This document shows, piece by piece, positions 1-9,636 of a DNA stretch of 64,000 bases. The DNA is from Chondrilla cf. caribensis. Lineage: Eukaryota; Porifera; Demospongiae; Chondrillida; Chondrillidae. The translations under genes were made by a program, and so were the position numbers. The notes beneath the pieces are model-generated. The model was not told the DNA's origin and made no database searches. It saw only the letters and a program-made list of their open reading frames with translations. Every line of letters begins with the position of its first letter. Position 1 is the stretch's first letter. The stretch lies in NCBI GenBank assembly GCA_964020155.1, contig OZ026565.1, positions 3,171,053 through 3,235,052 of the forward strand, in the 5' to 3' direction.

Positions 1-238
1 GGAGTCAGCGTAATCCACTGACTCAGCATCCAGATCTCCTCATGTGGGTCTGGTCCCTTTAGACAGGTTTGCCCCCACATATTCAAGAATGAAGGAGAGC
101 TCCGGTAAATGTCTGGTTGAGGTGAGGATTGGTGTGGCATCATGACAATAGTGGCAATGTTGGCTACATTTATACACCATCCTTGTGTATTGTGTGATCC
201 TATGTATGTCTTGACATACATATATTCTACACACACGT

Positions 239-250
239 ATGCACGCACAC

Positions 251-317
<67 letters not shown>

Positions 318-361
318 AACACACAAACACACACGCTCGCATGCACACACACACACACACA
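239..361. repeat. (CA)n microsatellite
   Basis: An almost pure CA tract with a few A-rich interruptions. The flanking 1-238 shows no gene I can support. Open frames through the tract are only Thr-His or Val-Cys repeats and are not proteins. Confidence 0.95.
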
Positions 362-379
362 CTTTACATGCATGCATAC

Positions 380-1815
380 ATATGTTTGGTGTTGTTAGAA
401 ATTGGTGATGAACATAATTGTGCATTGTTCATTTGCTGACATTAACTTCACCAATCGGAATTTTTTGGAGGATGCAATTTCCTGCTGTACATTGTGTACA
501 TGTGAGTGTGTGGTTTCCTGTTTTATATACGTACAGTATATTATATACTCATATGTTGTGTGCTTGTGTGGCTTACTGTGTTGTACCATACACACTGTAC
601 ACATGTATGTCTGAGTTAGTAGATAACCAGTATACCACCCATATGTGTATGTACGTATGTACATGAGGTCTGACTGTGTGGGATGTGATATACTCCATGT
701 ACATATGTGTATACCTACCATACATATGTATGTACATGTGTATGTATATGTATGCATATGTAAGTATGTAGACATGTGTGTGGTTGACATTTGAGAGTGG
801 TGGTCTTGTCCTTTTGGTATATATAGATCTTGTGGTGGTGTCTTTGGAAATGGTGTTTGTGATAAGAGATGCCACATTGCAGTGTCAGTTTGATGGAGGA
901 GACTGTGGATCTGAAGGATGATGAATTGTCAGCCCCCCTGCAGTGTTGTTCAATGTGTGTACTTTCCATTTGTATGCATGTACTGTGGCCATGTATACAA
1001 GGTATTGTGTGTGTTCATTCATCCCATCCAATGTCCCCATGTTCTAATGTGTCAAGTGCTCCTCCATTGTGCTTCCTCTCTCCCAGCTGAATGGAGTCTC
1101 GTTGACGCTAACCAGGGCTGCACTGGAGGAGTTGAATGGGAAGAAGAATAGGTTTCTTTTTGAAACGGTCCAGTTCTGAACTGTATCCCCATGTTGTTGA
1201 GTGTGGAGGATACCTCAGGAAGGGTTGTCGGTGGACAAGACCCTACCCAGTTAGTGTATTCCACCCTGTCTACATCCACTTGGAGGTATGTGTGTACATA
1301 TTGACTTGCACAACCTCCTTTTTGTCAAGTGTAGTGTGTTGTGAGTGGTCCTCTGGAGATTGTGTGTGTGGTGTATATTTCCAGTAGTGAAGTGAGTATC
1401 CTATCCCAATGTATGTAGGTGTGTACATGTATGTCCACTGTATTCAGTTCCAGTGAAGACCTTCTCCTGACCAACTAGTATGCAAGAACAGTACATTCAG
1501 TCCATCTGTCCATGTAGATGTAAACCCATCATATAGATGTACATCCATCCATAGGTGTACACCCACAGGTATGTGCATACATCCATATGTACTGTATTAT
1601 GTGTAGTGAGCTCATCTGTCCCACAGTCCCACAGCTCAAGCTTGGAGGTTGACCTTGAGGTGGACCTTTCACAATGTGCCGTCCTATCTGAGTCCTGAAC
1701 CACATAGATGTTCATCCATCCATGCTATATATACTGCATGTACTGTGGAATATCAGGATCAAGTTATTTCCACTTCTAACAGCCAACAGATGAGAGTCCA
1801 ATGTTGATATTTTTG
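380..1815 (+). other. Triplicated gene-fragment module, copy 1
   Basis: This stretch matches 19610-20636 and, in two pieces, 25020-25432 plus 27283-27812, with only scattered substitutions and small indels. It holds short coding-looking pieces. Around 870-940 there is a peptide with the core SLMEETVDLKDDELSAP. At 1087-1170, after a good acceptor (CTCTCCCAG), a peptide contains ALEELNGKKNRFLF and then hits a stop. At 1190-1285 a frame shifted by one reads on with LLSVEDTSGRVVGGQDP. The frame breaks recur in copy 2, so these are probably decayed exons. I do not recognise the parent gene. Each copy lies upstream of an ankyrin-kelch gene in the same orientation, so it was duplicated together with that gene. 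Confidence 0.6.
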
Positions 1816-1895
1816 TGAGTAGATTATGTGCTATGTGTACATCTGTACAAACATGTGTATACATTATACACATGCACACATCGCAGCACACAATG

Positions 1896-1897
<2 letters not shown>

Positions 1898-1971
<74 letters not shown>
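1898..1971. repeat. (CA)n microsatellite
   Basis: A pure CA tract of about 74 bp, directly after the end of module copy 1. Confidence 0.95.
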
Positions 1972-1975
<4 letters not shown>

Positions 1976-2160
1976 CTTTTGTGAGGACCTCTTATGATGA
2001 TAGGCATTGACAGCAAGCTGCATTGACAATTTTTTCCAACAAGCATTGTTATAGTACCATCACCAGTGATATACGATATGTGCTACAAATTAGTACCAGT
2101 CATTGCACTCATTGTGTAGGTAATCCATGACTATTACGCGTGAGGTTGTGCTGATAATTG

Positions 2161-2425
2161 TGGTAATTTGTGGTTGACGGCACTTAATATCAAAGGATCA
2201 AGTAAACAGGGGAACTGAAAATGTACACTCATTATAAGAAAAATCCTTGTACTGTATGTAGTGACCTGTGCTTCAGATTTTTATCCTAAATGTGGTAATT
2301 TGTGGTTGACGGAACTTGATATCAAAGGATGGGGTAGACATGCAGGGGAACTGAAAATGTACATTCATTATAAGAAAAATCCTTGTACTGTATGTAGTGA
2401 CCTGTGCTTCAGATCGTTATCCTGG
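2161..2425. repeat. Tandem duplication, about 132-bp period
   Basis: Two adjacent units, 2161-2287 and 2293-2425, both start with TGGTAATTTGTGGTTGACGG. They share the string AAGAAAAATCCTTGTACTGT and end at a similar TTATCCT. They differ by a handful of substitutions and a small insertion (GGGTAGACATG) in the second unit. No coding potential is evident. Confidence 0.85.
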
Positions 2426-2541
2426 TAGAGACTCCGGATTCAAAAGTGCTATACATAGAACTTTTGATGTGTGCTGTTTGTGGATGTGAGTGTGTGAGTC
2501 TGCAGCATGTGTGTGTGATTATATGATGTGTTCTTGTCGCT

Positions 2542-2830
2542 GTGTGGAGGTCTATGCAATCAGTACTGATGGTTGATCCACATCCAGTGACAGAAGAAGA
2601 TCAGATGTGTATTGGACTTGCTTTAGCTGAGGTGGGTCATGTTGATGAAAACGCACTAGCTCACATTACAGTTCAGTCCCATTATGCTACATCAGCACTG
2701 AGTGGGTATTCACCTCCAGTGAGGGAAGAAAACTACAGTACATTTTGAAAACCAACTTCCACTTCTCTTAGCTCAGTCAGGTGATGATGTTGATGAAGAC
2801 AGTCCCATTCTGTTGTGTTGGTGTGTGTAC
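2542..2830 (+). other. Unidentified coding-like fragment
   Basis: A 68-codon frame at 2542-2748 has balanced composition, including the run DPHPVTEEDQMCIGLALAE. It stops at 2746-2748. A frame shifted by one then continues with LPLLLAQSGDDVDEDSPILL up to a possible splice donor (ATGTAAGT) near 2834. This suggests a decayed exon, or an exon with a single frameshift. I do not recognise the family. It lies about 200 bp upstream of the WDFY3-like exon and may belong to the same gene fragment. Confidence 0.35.
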
Positions 2831-3011
2831 CACATGTAAGTACATCTTATATTTTGTACGTATAGGTACATGCAGATATTTGTGGATGATATAGTGATTC
2901 TGTGTTCATGTACATATATATGCACGTGTTGTACACACGTGTGTCAATGTATATGCATGCAAATATATATACATGTGTAATGTTATAACATGTATGTGTA
3001 TGCTTGCTTAG

Positions 3012-3239
3012 ATGGTGTTGGTGATATGTGTGAGATTCTGGACTACATGAACTATAAGCCCAACAACACCATCGGACTCAAGTACAACCTCCTCAAGACC
3101 ATAATATACAGGACCTTCCAGATGGAGCCCAAAGTGAAGGTGGTGTTCAGAGAGGCCAACGGGTTCCAGTATTTGGTGTCTTACATGTCAAAACTTGACA
3201 GGAGTTTGTCAGCTGTGAGAACCCCCGAGTGGACACTAG
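3012..3239 (+). pseudogene. Isolated WDFY3/Alfy-like exon
   Basis: A 228-bp exon bounded by an acceptor (GCTTAG) and a donor (GTAAGAG). The frame is open and encodes about 76 residues beginning DGVGDMCEIL. Its second half contains KVVFREANGFQYLVSYMSKL followed by DRSLSAVRTPEW. From what I know of WDFY3/Alfy, the large BEACH/WD/FYVE autophagy adaptor, this matches the N-terminal armadillo-like region, where a conserved stretch VFR..GGF.Y......ERSLS..P..GW occurs. No neighbouring WDFY3 exon is recognisable within several kilobases. I therefore read it as a duplicated fragment rather than a working gene. WDFY4 is an alternative relative. Confidence 0.6.
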
Positions 3240-4024
3240 GTAAGAGTGAGTGTGCCATTAGTGGAGTTATGGTGTGGATTTATGTAGGTGGTTTATACTG
3301 GGAGAGATTATGTAAGTATAGATTCTGAAGAAATACTATTAGGTGTGGTATATACATGTATACAGTGCCACCCACTTGATATGCTGCGATCATTTATTGC
3401 AATATTTGGCCAATCACCCATTCTGGCATGATGTCCAATTTGACCTTGTCCAACTTGAAATCACCCACATAACACTATTCATACAGCTGTTAAGGTGTTT
3501 ATCGTTGGCACCACGATGGAATTGTTGGAGTGAATATGTGCAGATGAGGTGGGTGGGGCAGTGGGAGTGGCTTGATACTGGTGATAGAGCAGGGTGATAC
3601 ATTCAGACTGGTATTAGTGAGAGGAATGACTGTGCTGTATACTTGCATTAAGCTAGTTTACATGGTTTGTTATTTACTGGATGCAGTGTACGGATATTAA
3701 TTTTACTAACTTTGCTTCCAGATATTGCATAGTGCTTGTATGTACATTGTAATAATCTTACCTGCTCACCTCTTCTGTGTGGGCACTTCCTATGAAGATG
3801 AATTTGAATGTCTATACTCATTGCTATGGTAATTCTCCATCTCCTAGGTTACAGAAGTTCCCCTTCTCTCACATCCTCTTCCAGCAGTGGCTATAGGGGA
3901 TCCCCCCACTGAGATCCTGAGGAAAATTAAAAGCCTGCTTGTAAAATTGGATTTTTTATTTCTCTGCAATTATTAAATGTCTTATAATTGGATATTTGGC
4001 TGCAATTCAATGTGGAGCTTGCAT

Positions 4025-4121
<97 letters not shown>

Positions 4122-4559
4122 ATGAGCGGGTGTTGTGTGGGTATTTTGCTGTGTATTATTTGCATGAATTTTTGAGAAGTATACGCATATAATATTATTA
4201 TGATTCAATGCACGTTTGGACCATTAAATCAACTTGATCATACTTATTAATTATAAGTGATATTAAATGTTTTTCTTGTGAATGATCGTGAAATCCGAAT
4301 TCATTGTCTTGTCTGTGGACGTCAGTGCTGGCGTCACGTGAATATCTCCGTCCACCATTATGCATGGTAACCGTTTTATTATCCGAATAAATTGGGCTAG
4401 CTAGCCCGTCTCCGCACACGGACGTGCTAGCTAGCTAGCTATATAGACTATGAATAAATGTACATGAATCGACCACAACATTCCATCTTGTATACCTCGC
4501 ATCCTCGAACTCGGGATCGTCATTTCACTTCTCTGAAATCCTTCTGGTCAGTTTACATC
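3240..4559. other. Non-coding stretch upstream of ankyrin-kelch copy A, with (GT)n at 4024-4121
   Basis: No gene is supported here. The main feature is a pure GT tract of about 97 bp at 4024-4121. The segment 4205-4320 is similar to 28250-28360 upstream of ankyrin-kelch copy C, so the duplicated unit includes the likely promoter region. Near 4390-4440 there are repeated GCTAGC palindromes. Confidence 0.7.
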
Positions 4560-6920
4560 ATGTCATCCGTTCAGTATAAGGACTTCGAGTTTTATGGTGA
4601 GTGGACTTGGTGTGAGTGCTTGTCGAGCATATTCAGCTGTGTCGTCTTCATCGCTTTGTATCGCGCTTAATTCCACGTCCTATAATCCTTCATGGCTTCA
4701 CAGATCGCTCCAATCCTTTCACTTTTAGAAGCGCTTTATTCTAATGTTCAGTGAATGTGTTCTCTTCCGAGTCCCAATGACTATGGACCGTACCGCGTTT
4801 AATTTCTCTCCGTTCATTTCAGATTCCGACATCTCAACAGATCAGACTTCTAATTGTTCCAGTTTTCTGTGATATTATGTTTTATAGTAAACTCACCGAT
4901 TCGATGTAGTACCTCGTCCCACGATCACTGTAGACTAGTGGTCCTAGCGAGTCCAGTTGTTAGTTCCTGTCCAGCCTCTCATTGTAGTGTGTTGTCGTTT
5001 GCTGTAGATGAAGAACTCAGTGATGTAGACAAGTACCACTGGTTGAACATTTCCATTAAAATTCACAATGTGACTCTGATGAAGGATCTGATTACTTCAG
5101 GAGTGTGTGTGAACTTTCCCCCTAATGTTCCCGCGGATGCAGACTTCAGTCCTCTCCACAACTGTGTGGAGTACGACCTGCTAGAAGGAGTCCCTATTCT
5201 AGTGGATGCGGGAGCCAATGTGAACATCAGAGCTTTGAAGGACTACAAGCCAACTCCCATTCATCAAGCCATTGTCCGTGACAACCTCCCAATGGTGAAG
5301 ATGTTGCTTGCTCACGGTGCTGACCCCTACTGCCTCATCCACGGACTACGTCCTGTTCTCAATAAACCTTTCAGCTGGGACTGCTTTGAAATGGCCAAAG
5401 TGTTCGAGAACGACCAAGTGATTTCGTATTTCAGTGGATACAAGGTTGGCCCCTTTGTTGTCCGTGTTGATATTAGAGTGTTCTGCATGTAGTTCCATTT
5501 CCTTCATATGTGTGTTGAGTGTTTTCTGAGGTTTGGTAGCCTTGTTGTTGGTGTGTTGGGGACAGTAGGAATGGAATATTGAGTTGAGTTCAGATACAGA
5601 GACATGTGATCATCATGTGACCAGTGTGACTCCTCCTCCAGTCAGTGTCTAGTTGTTGGTTCAGGATGGCTATTGATGTCCTGTACCTGTATCCGTCCAT
5701 TCCACTGCCATCTCCAGTGTAACCTCTCATAAAGGACACCTCTGTAGTGAGGAGCTTGTAGCCACATAGCCAACACCACACATAGCCCACTACACATGTA
5801 GCCGAGTCATGTGCACATGTATACAGGTACTTAGTCCTGTCCCAATGTGATGTGTGTCTCACATCTCATCTGCCTATTGTACATCCTTATTTGATGGTTG
5901 ATTTGATGTGATTTTATTTTGTGTGTTTTGTGAATGTAGTTGTTTGAAGAAGAAAAGTTGAAGCTGAGTCAACTCTACTGGAGAGAAGAACCAGATGTAT
6001 TGGAGAAGATGTGGGATCCAACAGCAGTTTATTTGAATGGGAAGATATTTGTTGGTGAAAGGTGGAGCTTTCGTCAGTTTCTTTATGTGTTTGATGTTGT
6101 CAGTCGAACTTGGTCCACACTACCATTTCATGATTCTTGTGTAATGTATGGCTTCACCTTAGCCACCAGCAACAGCAAGGTACACACAATAGGTGGTACC
6201 TGGAGAAAGGATGGGAAAGAAGAAGAGTGTTCAAATAAAGTGTTTGGTTTAGATGATGATTTGAAGTGGTGTAATACACTCCCACCACTGAATATAGGGA
6301 GGAACTGGGCTACATCAACGTCTTTTGACAGCTTCATTCTTGTAGCTGGTGGTATTGGTAGGAATGGTTTCTTGTCAGCAGTAGAAGTGTTGAACAGTTC
6401 CCAGTCATCCTCCACTTGGTGGAAGATTTGTGACTTACCTGTAGAGTCTTGGCTCATGCAGTGCACAGTAACACATGACGAACTCTTCATTGGCTGTGGT
6501 ATTCGTACTGGATATACAGTTTACACATCCCAACTGAGTGCTGTAAAGGAGTCCCTAAACGTTGATGAAGATTCTGAATCTAGTGTATCCCCTGAATCCT
6601 TTTGGCAGTCCCTCCCTAAAACACCACTTGAGCATAGCAGTTTAGTTTCTGTAAACAACTGTCTTCTTACTGTGGCTGGTGATGATGGTCTCAAATTAGG
6701 TGGTCATGATGATGATGACAAACCCCATTCATTTGTTCATTTATATGATTGTTATAAGAAGACTTGGTCTGAAGTGTCTGATATTAGAAACAGTAGAAAC
6801 AGTAGACAGCACCCAGCTGTTGTAGTCTGTGCATTTGAGAACAAACAGGAACTTTTTGTACTTGGTGGTTGGGATGGTTATGATGCTTACACTTCTGTAG
6901 TATCATGTGAGTTATTGTAA
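4560..6920 (+). CDS. Ankyrin-kelch protein, copy A
   Basis: Three exons are read: 4560-4596, 5008-5444 and 5940-6920. Their phases agree and give 484 residues. Exon 1 starts MSSVQYKDFEFY and ends at a GTGAGT donor. Exon 2 encodes two ankyrin-type repeats, with SPLHNC...LLEGVPILVDAGANVN and then TPIHQAIVRDNLPMVKMLLA HGADP. Exon 3 encodes a kelch-type beta-propeller, with repeated GG doublets (HTIGGTW, LVAGGIG, FVLGGWDG), following tryptophans and NSSQSSSTWW. There is no BTB or BACK domain, which most kelch proteins carry. A cytosolic scaffold or adaptor role is plausible, but function is inferred only from domains. The second intron contains sequence also found in copies B and C. An in-frame run-through upstream of exon 2 (4854-5007) is probably intronic. 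Confidence 0.8.
4827..4895 (+). other. Possible skipped or cassette exon in ankyrin-kelch copy A
   Basis: An acceptor (CATTTCAG) near 4820 and a GTAAAC donor near 4888 frame a segment that is open in copy C (29984-30050) and fits its phase there. In copy A one extra base produces a stop (TTTCTGTGA). The exon is either skipped in A or not real. The main model leaves it out. Confidence 0.3.
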
Positions 6921-7907
6921 GTGTTTGCATTTCAGACTGATTCACATTCCCATTTGTTGTTTCCACTCTGATTTTTATAGAGTTGATTATTCTAACTATG
7001 AATTTATATATGATATTGTTTATTGTCAAGACGACATGATATATGATAGTGGATGAGTGTTAGTCTAGAGTAGCCAGGAAGCATGGTAGTGTGTGTGGCA
7101 GTATGTCATACACACTTAGTACAGTACTTGGATCACAAACTCTTATACAGTCCAATAACCACAAGATAACACTTGTGGTTTGGACTGTAATCACATCTGA
7201 TAAGGACTATCAACATTAATATGGCTGAGAGGTCCCTCTAATGTGGTAGGGGTACGTGGTTTCATTGGCTATGCCTTGGCAGTGGGCTGTAGCACCATAG
7301 GTAATATAATGACAGCTTTGCATCACTGAAGGAATCCAAACACTGGACATTTCACTCAACGACGATGGATCCTGGATTCAACTTGAAACCAGTACCTGGA
7401 CCATAGTCAACTTCTCCATTGTATTATGCACTTTGCAATGTGAGACCCACCCCACCCCCACAGGGTATTTGCACTACTCTAGTTGAACATACTGTGGAAA
7501 CTCCCTATTTAAGAGGGGATTTGGATCACTATTCCCCCACCTCTGTGGTATAGGCGTGACATTGCACCAAGATAGCAATGGGAACAGATTATAATGTGAT
7601 AAACATCTTAGCATGTATGCACAGGTTATACAAAACTACACTAATCTCCCACCCCTTGGGGGTGATATGAACTGCCAATGTTCACCCAAGCTCACTACTC
7701 GTCCCATGGGGGGTAGAATGGGGGTTCACACTGATAGGTACAATATCAATGGCTGAACGGAGGTACTGTAGTCATGTGTGTGTCACGTGTTGGTCGTCAA
7801 ATGTTGAAAATGGCTGCCGAATGAAGGTTTATTGATTCTGTACTGAACATCGCCTAGTGTTGGATGAAGGGGAAGAAGAATGAACTCTGATAATTCTGAA
7901 GACGAAG
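6921..7907. other. 3' flank of ankyrin-kelch copy A with a hairpin
   Basis: No gene is supported. The stretch 6921-7390 is similar to the flank of copy C (33115-33590) and partly to that of copy B. It contains a near-perfect inverted repeat at 7146-7189 (TACAGTCCAA...AACCACAAG against CTTGTGGTTTGGACTGTA). At 7881-7907, just before the Merlin left end, a short frame starts MNSDNSEDEVDL. Confidence 0.6.
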
Positions 7908-8019
7908 TGGATCTCCAATAAAGAACGGACATCGGCCATTGTGGGTTGATGACGTCATAATGACGTCATGCACGTGACCTCTAAGACATAATCATGTCAT
8001 GTGACCCGATGACGTCACC
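7908..8019 (+). repeat. Merlin terminal inverted repeat, left
   Basis: Reverse complement of 13953-14063. It contains three TGACGTCA palindromes (7950-7957, 7961-7968, 8010-8017) and a CACGTG at 7971-7976. These are the core sequences of CRE (CREB/ATF) and E-box sites. Confidence 0.85.
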
Positions 8020-8210
8020 TATTCGCATTCGTAACGGATTCAACGGTGTAATTTTGCTCACGGATTCACCGGTGTAATTTTGATCAAACAAGATACCCGA
8101 AAGATATGGATGAATAAGCACAAGAAGCGCAAAATGGATAAATAAATCAAAGCTGTCAAGGGGAGATTAAATACAGGAACGCAAGTAGCAAGATTACAGG
8201 ATAGCAGTTT

Positions 8211-9194
8211 TCAAACTGGATACTGGCTTGAGATGTCAGACATCAAGTTTGTGAACGATACTTCCTTTGTTTGCCCCCATCTCTCACGCCACATGAACTC
8301 ATCAAGGTATGAAGGCAACTGATCGCTACTGACACCCATCATCGTTTTGAACCTGCGCTTTACACGGTTCCAGTAACTTTCTACGTTCTGGGTGTGCACA
8401 CCAGTAACCGGGTCAACAAAATTGAGGCTGTGATTTACTGTGGAGTGAGTGGAAACATTTGGCAATTGTGCCACAGAATTGTACGCCCTCCACTGGTCGG
8501 AATAAATGATGGTACCCGGTCTAGTATGGGCCTGAATAATAGGGAGCAAAGTCGAAGCGTCTCGCCTGGGTACTAATTCCATATACCCAATGGATGGGCT
8601 TGAGGTTGTATCTACCAGGCCAAACACCCACTGTTCACTCCTAGGAGCCCGTCCATGATGATACTTTGGCTTGTGCCGAAACAGAGACTCGTCGATTTGC
8701 ACAACAACATTGTTACCACCAAGGATGATAGGTGTATTCACAAGTTTTGTCGAGCACACCTCGCGGAACCATTGGTATACTTGAGATGCAGTACTTTCCG
8801 TTACCTCCGCTTCCTCTGCTGCATCCGTAACAGGGTACTGACGTGACCACCAATGCATCAGTATGACCCACTTCTGCAGAGGCAATCGAGATTTGCTGAA
8901 AAAAGTACCATCTCTTAACGATATTCGTTTCTGGCAGGCAGTGCAACGCCACCGATATTTATCACTCACATCATTACGTTGCTCCAAAACCATGTCCACA
9001 TTGGCCGATGTTGTAGAGCAGACAGGACAAGCCTTTGGATCTGGTAGGAGGCCATAGGACTGTAAAAATTGGATCAAACCCAAGATTGGTCCGAAGATGA
9101 TGGGTCCCAATGTGAGCAGAGGCATTGCAGTGAAAATCAAGTGAATCACAATGATCAAGACAAGGAAAATTGAGAAAGGAATCAAGAACTGCAA
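8211..9194 (-). CDS. Merlin (ISXO2-like) DDE transposase
   Basis: An uninterrupted 327-residue frame. A zinc ribbon uses C56-P-V-C59 and C84-T-A-C87. A helix-turn-helix-like stretch follows (VTESTASQVYQWF). The catalytic domain shows the acidic triad as D168 (VVQIDESLF), D233 (IIYSDQWRAY) and E272 (NVESYWNRVK), with the conserved HTQNVES context typical of ISXO2/IS1595 transposases. The enzyme would cut and paste the element by binding its inverted repeats. The first 45 residues are strongly hydrophobic, which is unusual for a nuclear enzyme. M24 (MPLLTLGP) could be the real start. The frame is intact, so the source may have been active recently, but the nested insertion now separates it from the right terminus. 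Confidence 0.9.
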   Translation of the reverse strand: MQFLIPFSIFLVLIIVIHLIFTAMPLLTLGPIIFGPILGLIQFLQSYGLLPDPKACPVCSTTSANVDMVLEQRNDVSDKYRWRCTACQKRISLRDGTFFSKSRLPLQKWVILMHWWSRQYPVTDAAEEAEVTESTASQVYQWFREVCSTKLVNTPIILGGNNVVVQIDESLFRHKPKYHHGRAPRSEQWVFGLVDTTSSPSIGYMELVPRRDASTLLPIIQAHTRPGTIIYSDQWRAYNSVAQLPNVSTHSTVNHSLNFVDPVTGVHTQNVESYWNRVKRRFKTMMGVSSDQLPSYLDEFMWRERWGQTKEVSFTNLMSDISSQYPV

Positions 9195-9291
9195 AAAGCA
9201 CTGAAAAACGCTTTAATCGCTCGAAATTGCCGCCCAAATTACTGAAGTAATTTTATTCCATGTGATTTGTATGTGCTTATTTCCTTAGATT

Positions 9292-9607
9292 TGTTGTATC
9301 TTATCGTTTCGTTCACGAATTGTCGATCAACAAACTTGAATGATTAGTCAATCAATCACAGAGTCACTAACTAACTACAACTCTAAACAGCTGCTGACAT
9401 GCAAGCAGAATCTACAAGCTTAAATAAAGAACAATGATCTAATACAGAATGTTCTAGGCTACAATGAAACTTAAACACTTAAACTTACTAGACACATGAT
9501 AGAGACAGAAATGATAGATTAATGATTGATTACTATAAGCTAGACAAATGAATCCATACAAGATAGTAATAGGTGAAATGGAAGTTATGGAAGTTAAGGA
9601 TATCACA
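9292..9607 (-). repeat. 3' LTR of the gypsy-type element
   Basis: 316 bp, TG...CA ends on the plus strand, identical to 13565-13880. In element orientation this is the 3' LTR. Confidence 0.95.
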
Positions 9608-9619
9608 CTCCTCCTTCCC
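9608..9619 (-). other. Polypurine tract
   Basis: Read on the minus strand this is GGGAAGGAGGAG, directly abutting the 3' LTR. That is the expected position and composition of the plus-strand primer of an LTR element. Confidence 0.85.
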
Positions 9620-9636
9620 AAGATTGAACATTTTGT

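Noticed and set aside
4854..5492. Alternative start for ankyrin-kelch copy A with a hydrophobic N-terminus (MFQFSVILCFIVNS)
   Set aside because: The extension is intron read-through. It contains the polypyrimidine tract and acceptor used to join exon 1 in phase, and a secreted ankyrin-kelch protein is unlikely.
6128..6490. Minus-strand frame inside kelch exon 3 (likewise 22981-23268 and 31693-31917)
   Set aside because: It is the antisense shadow of the conserved kelch coding sequence, recurring because the sense strand is conserved.
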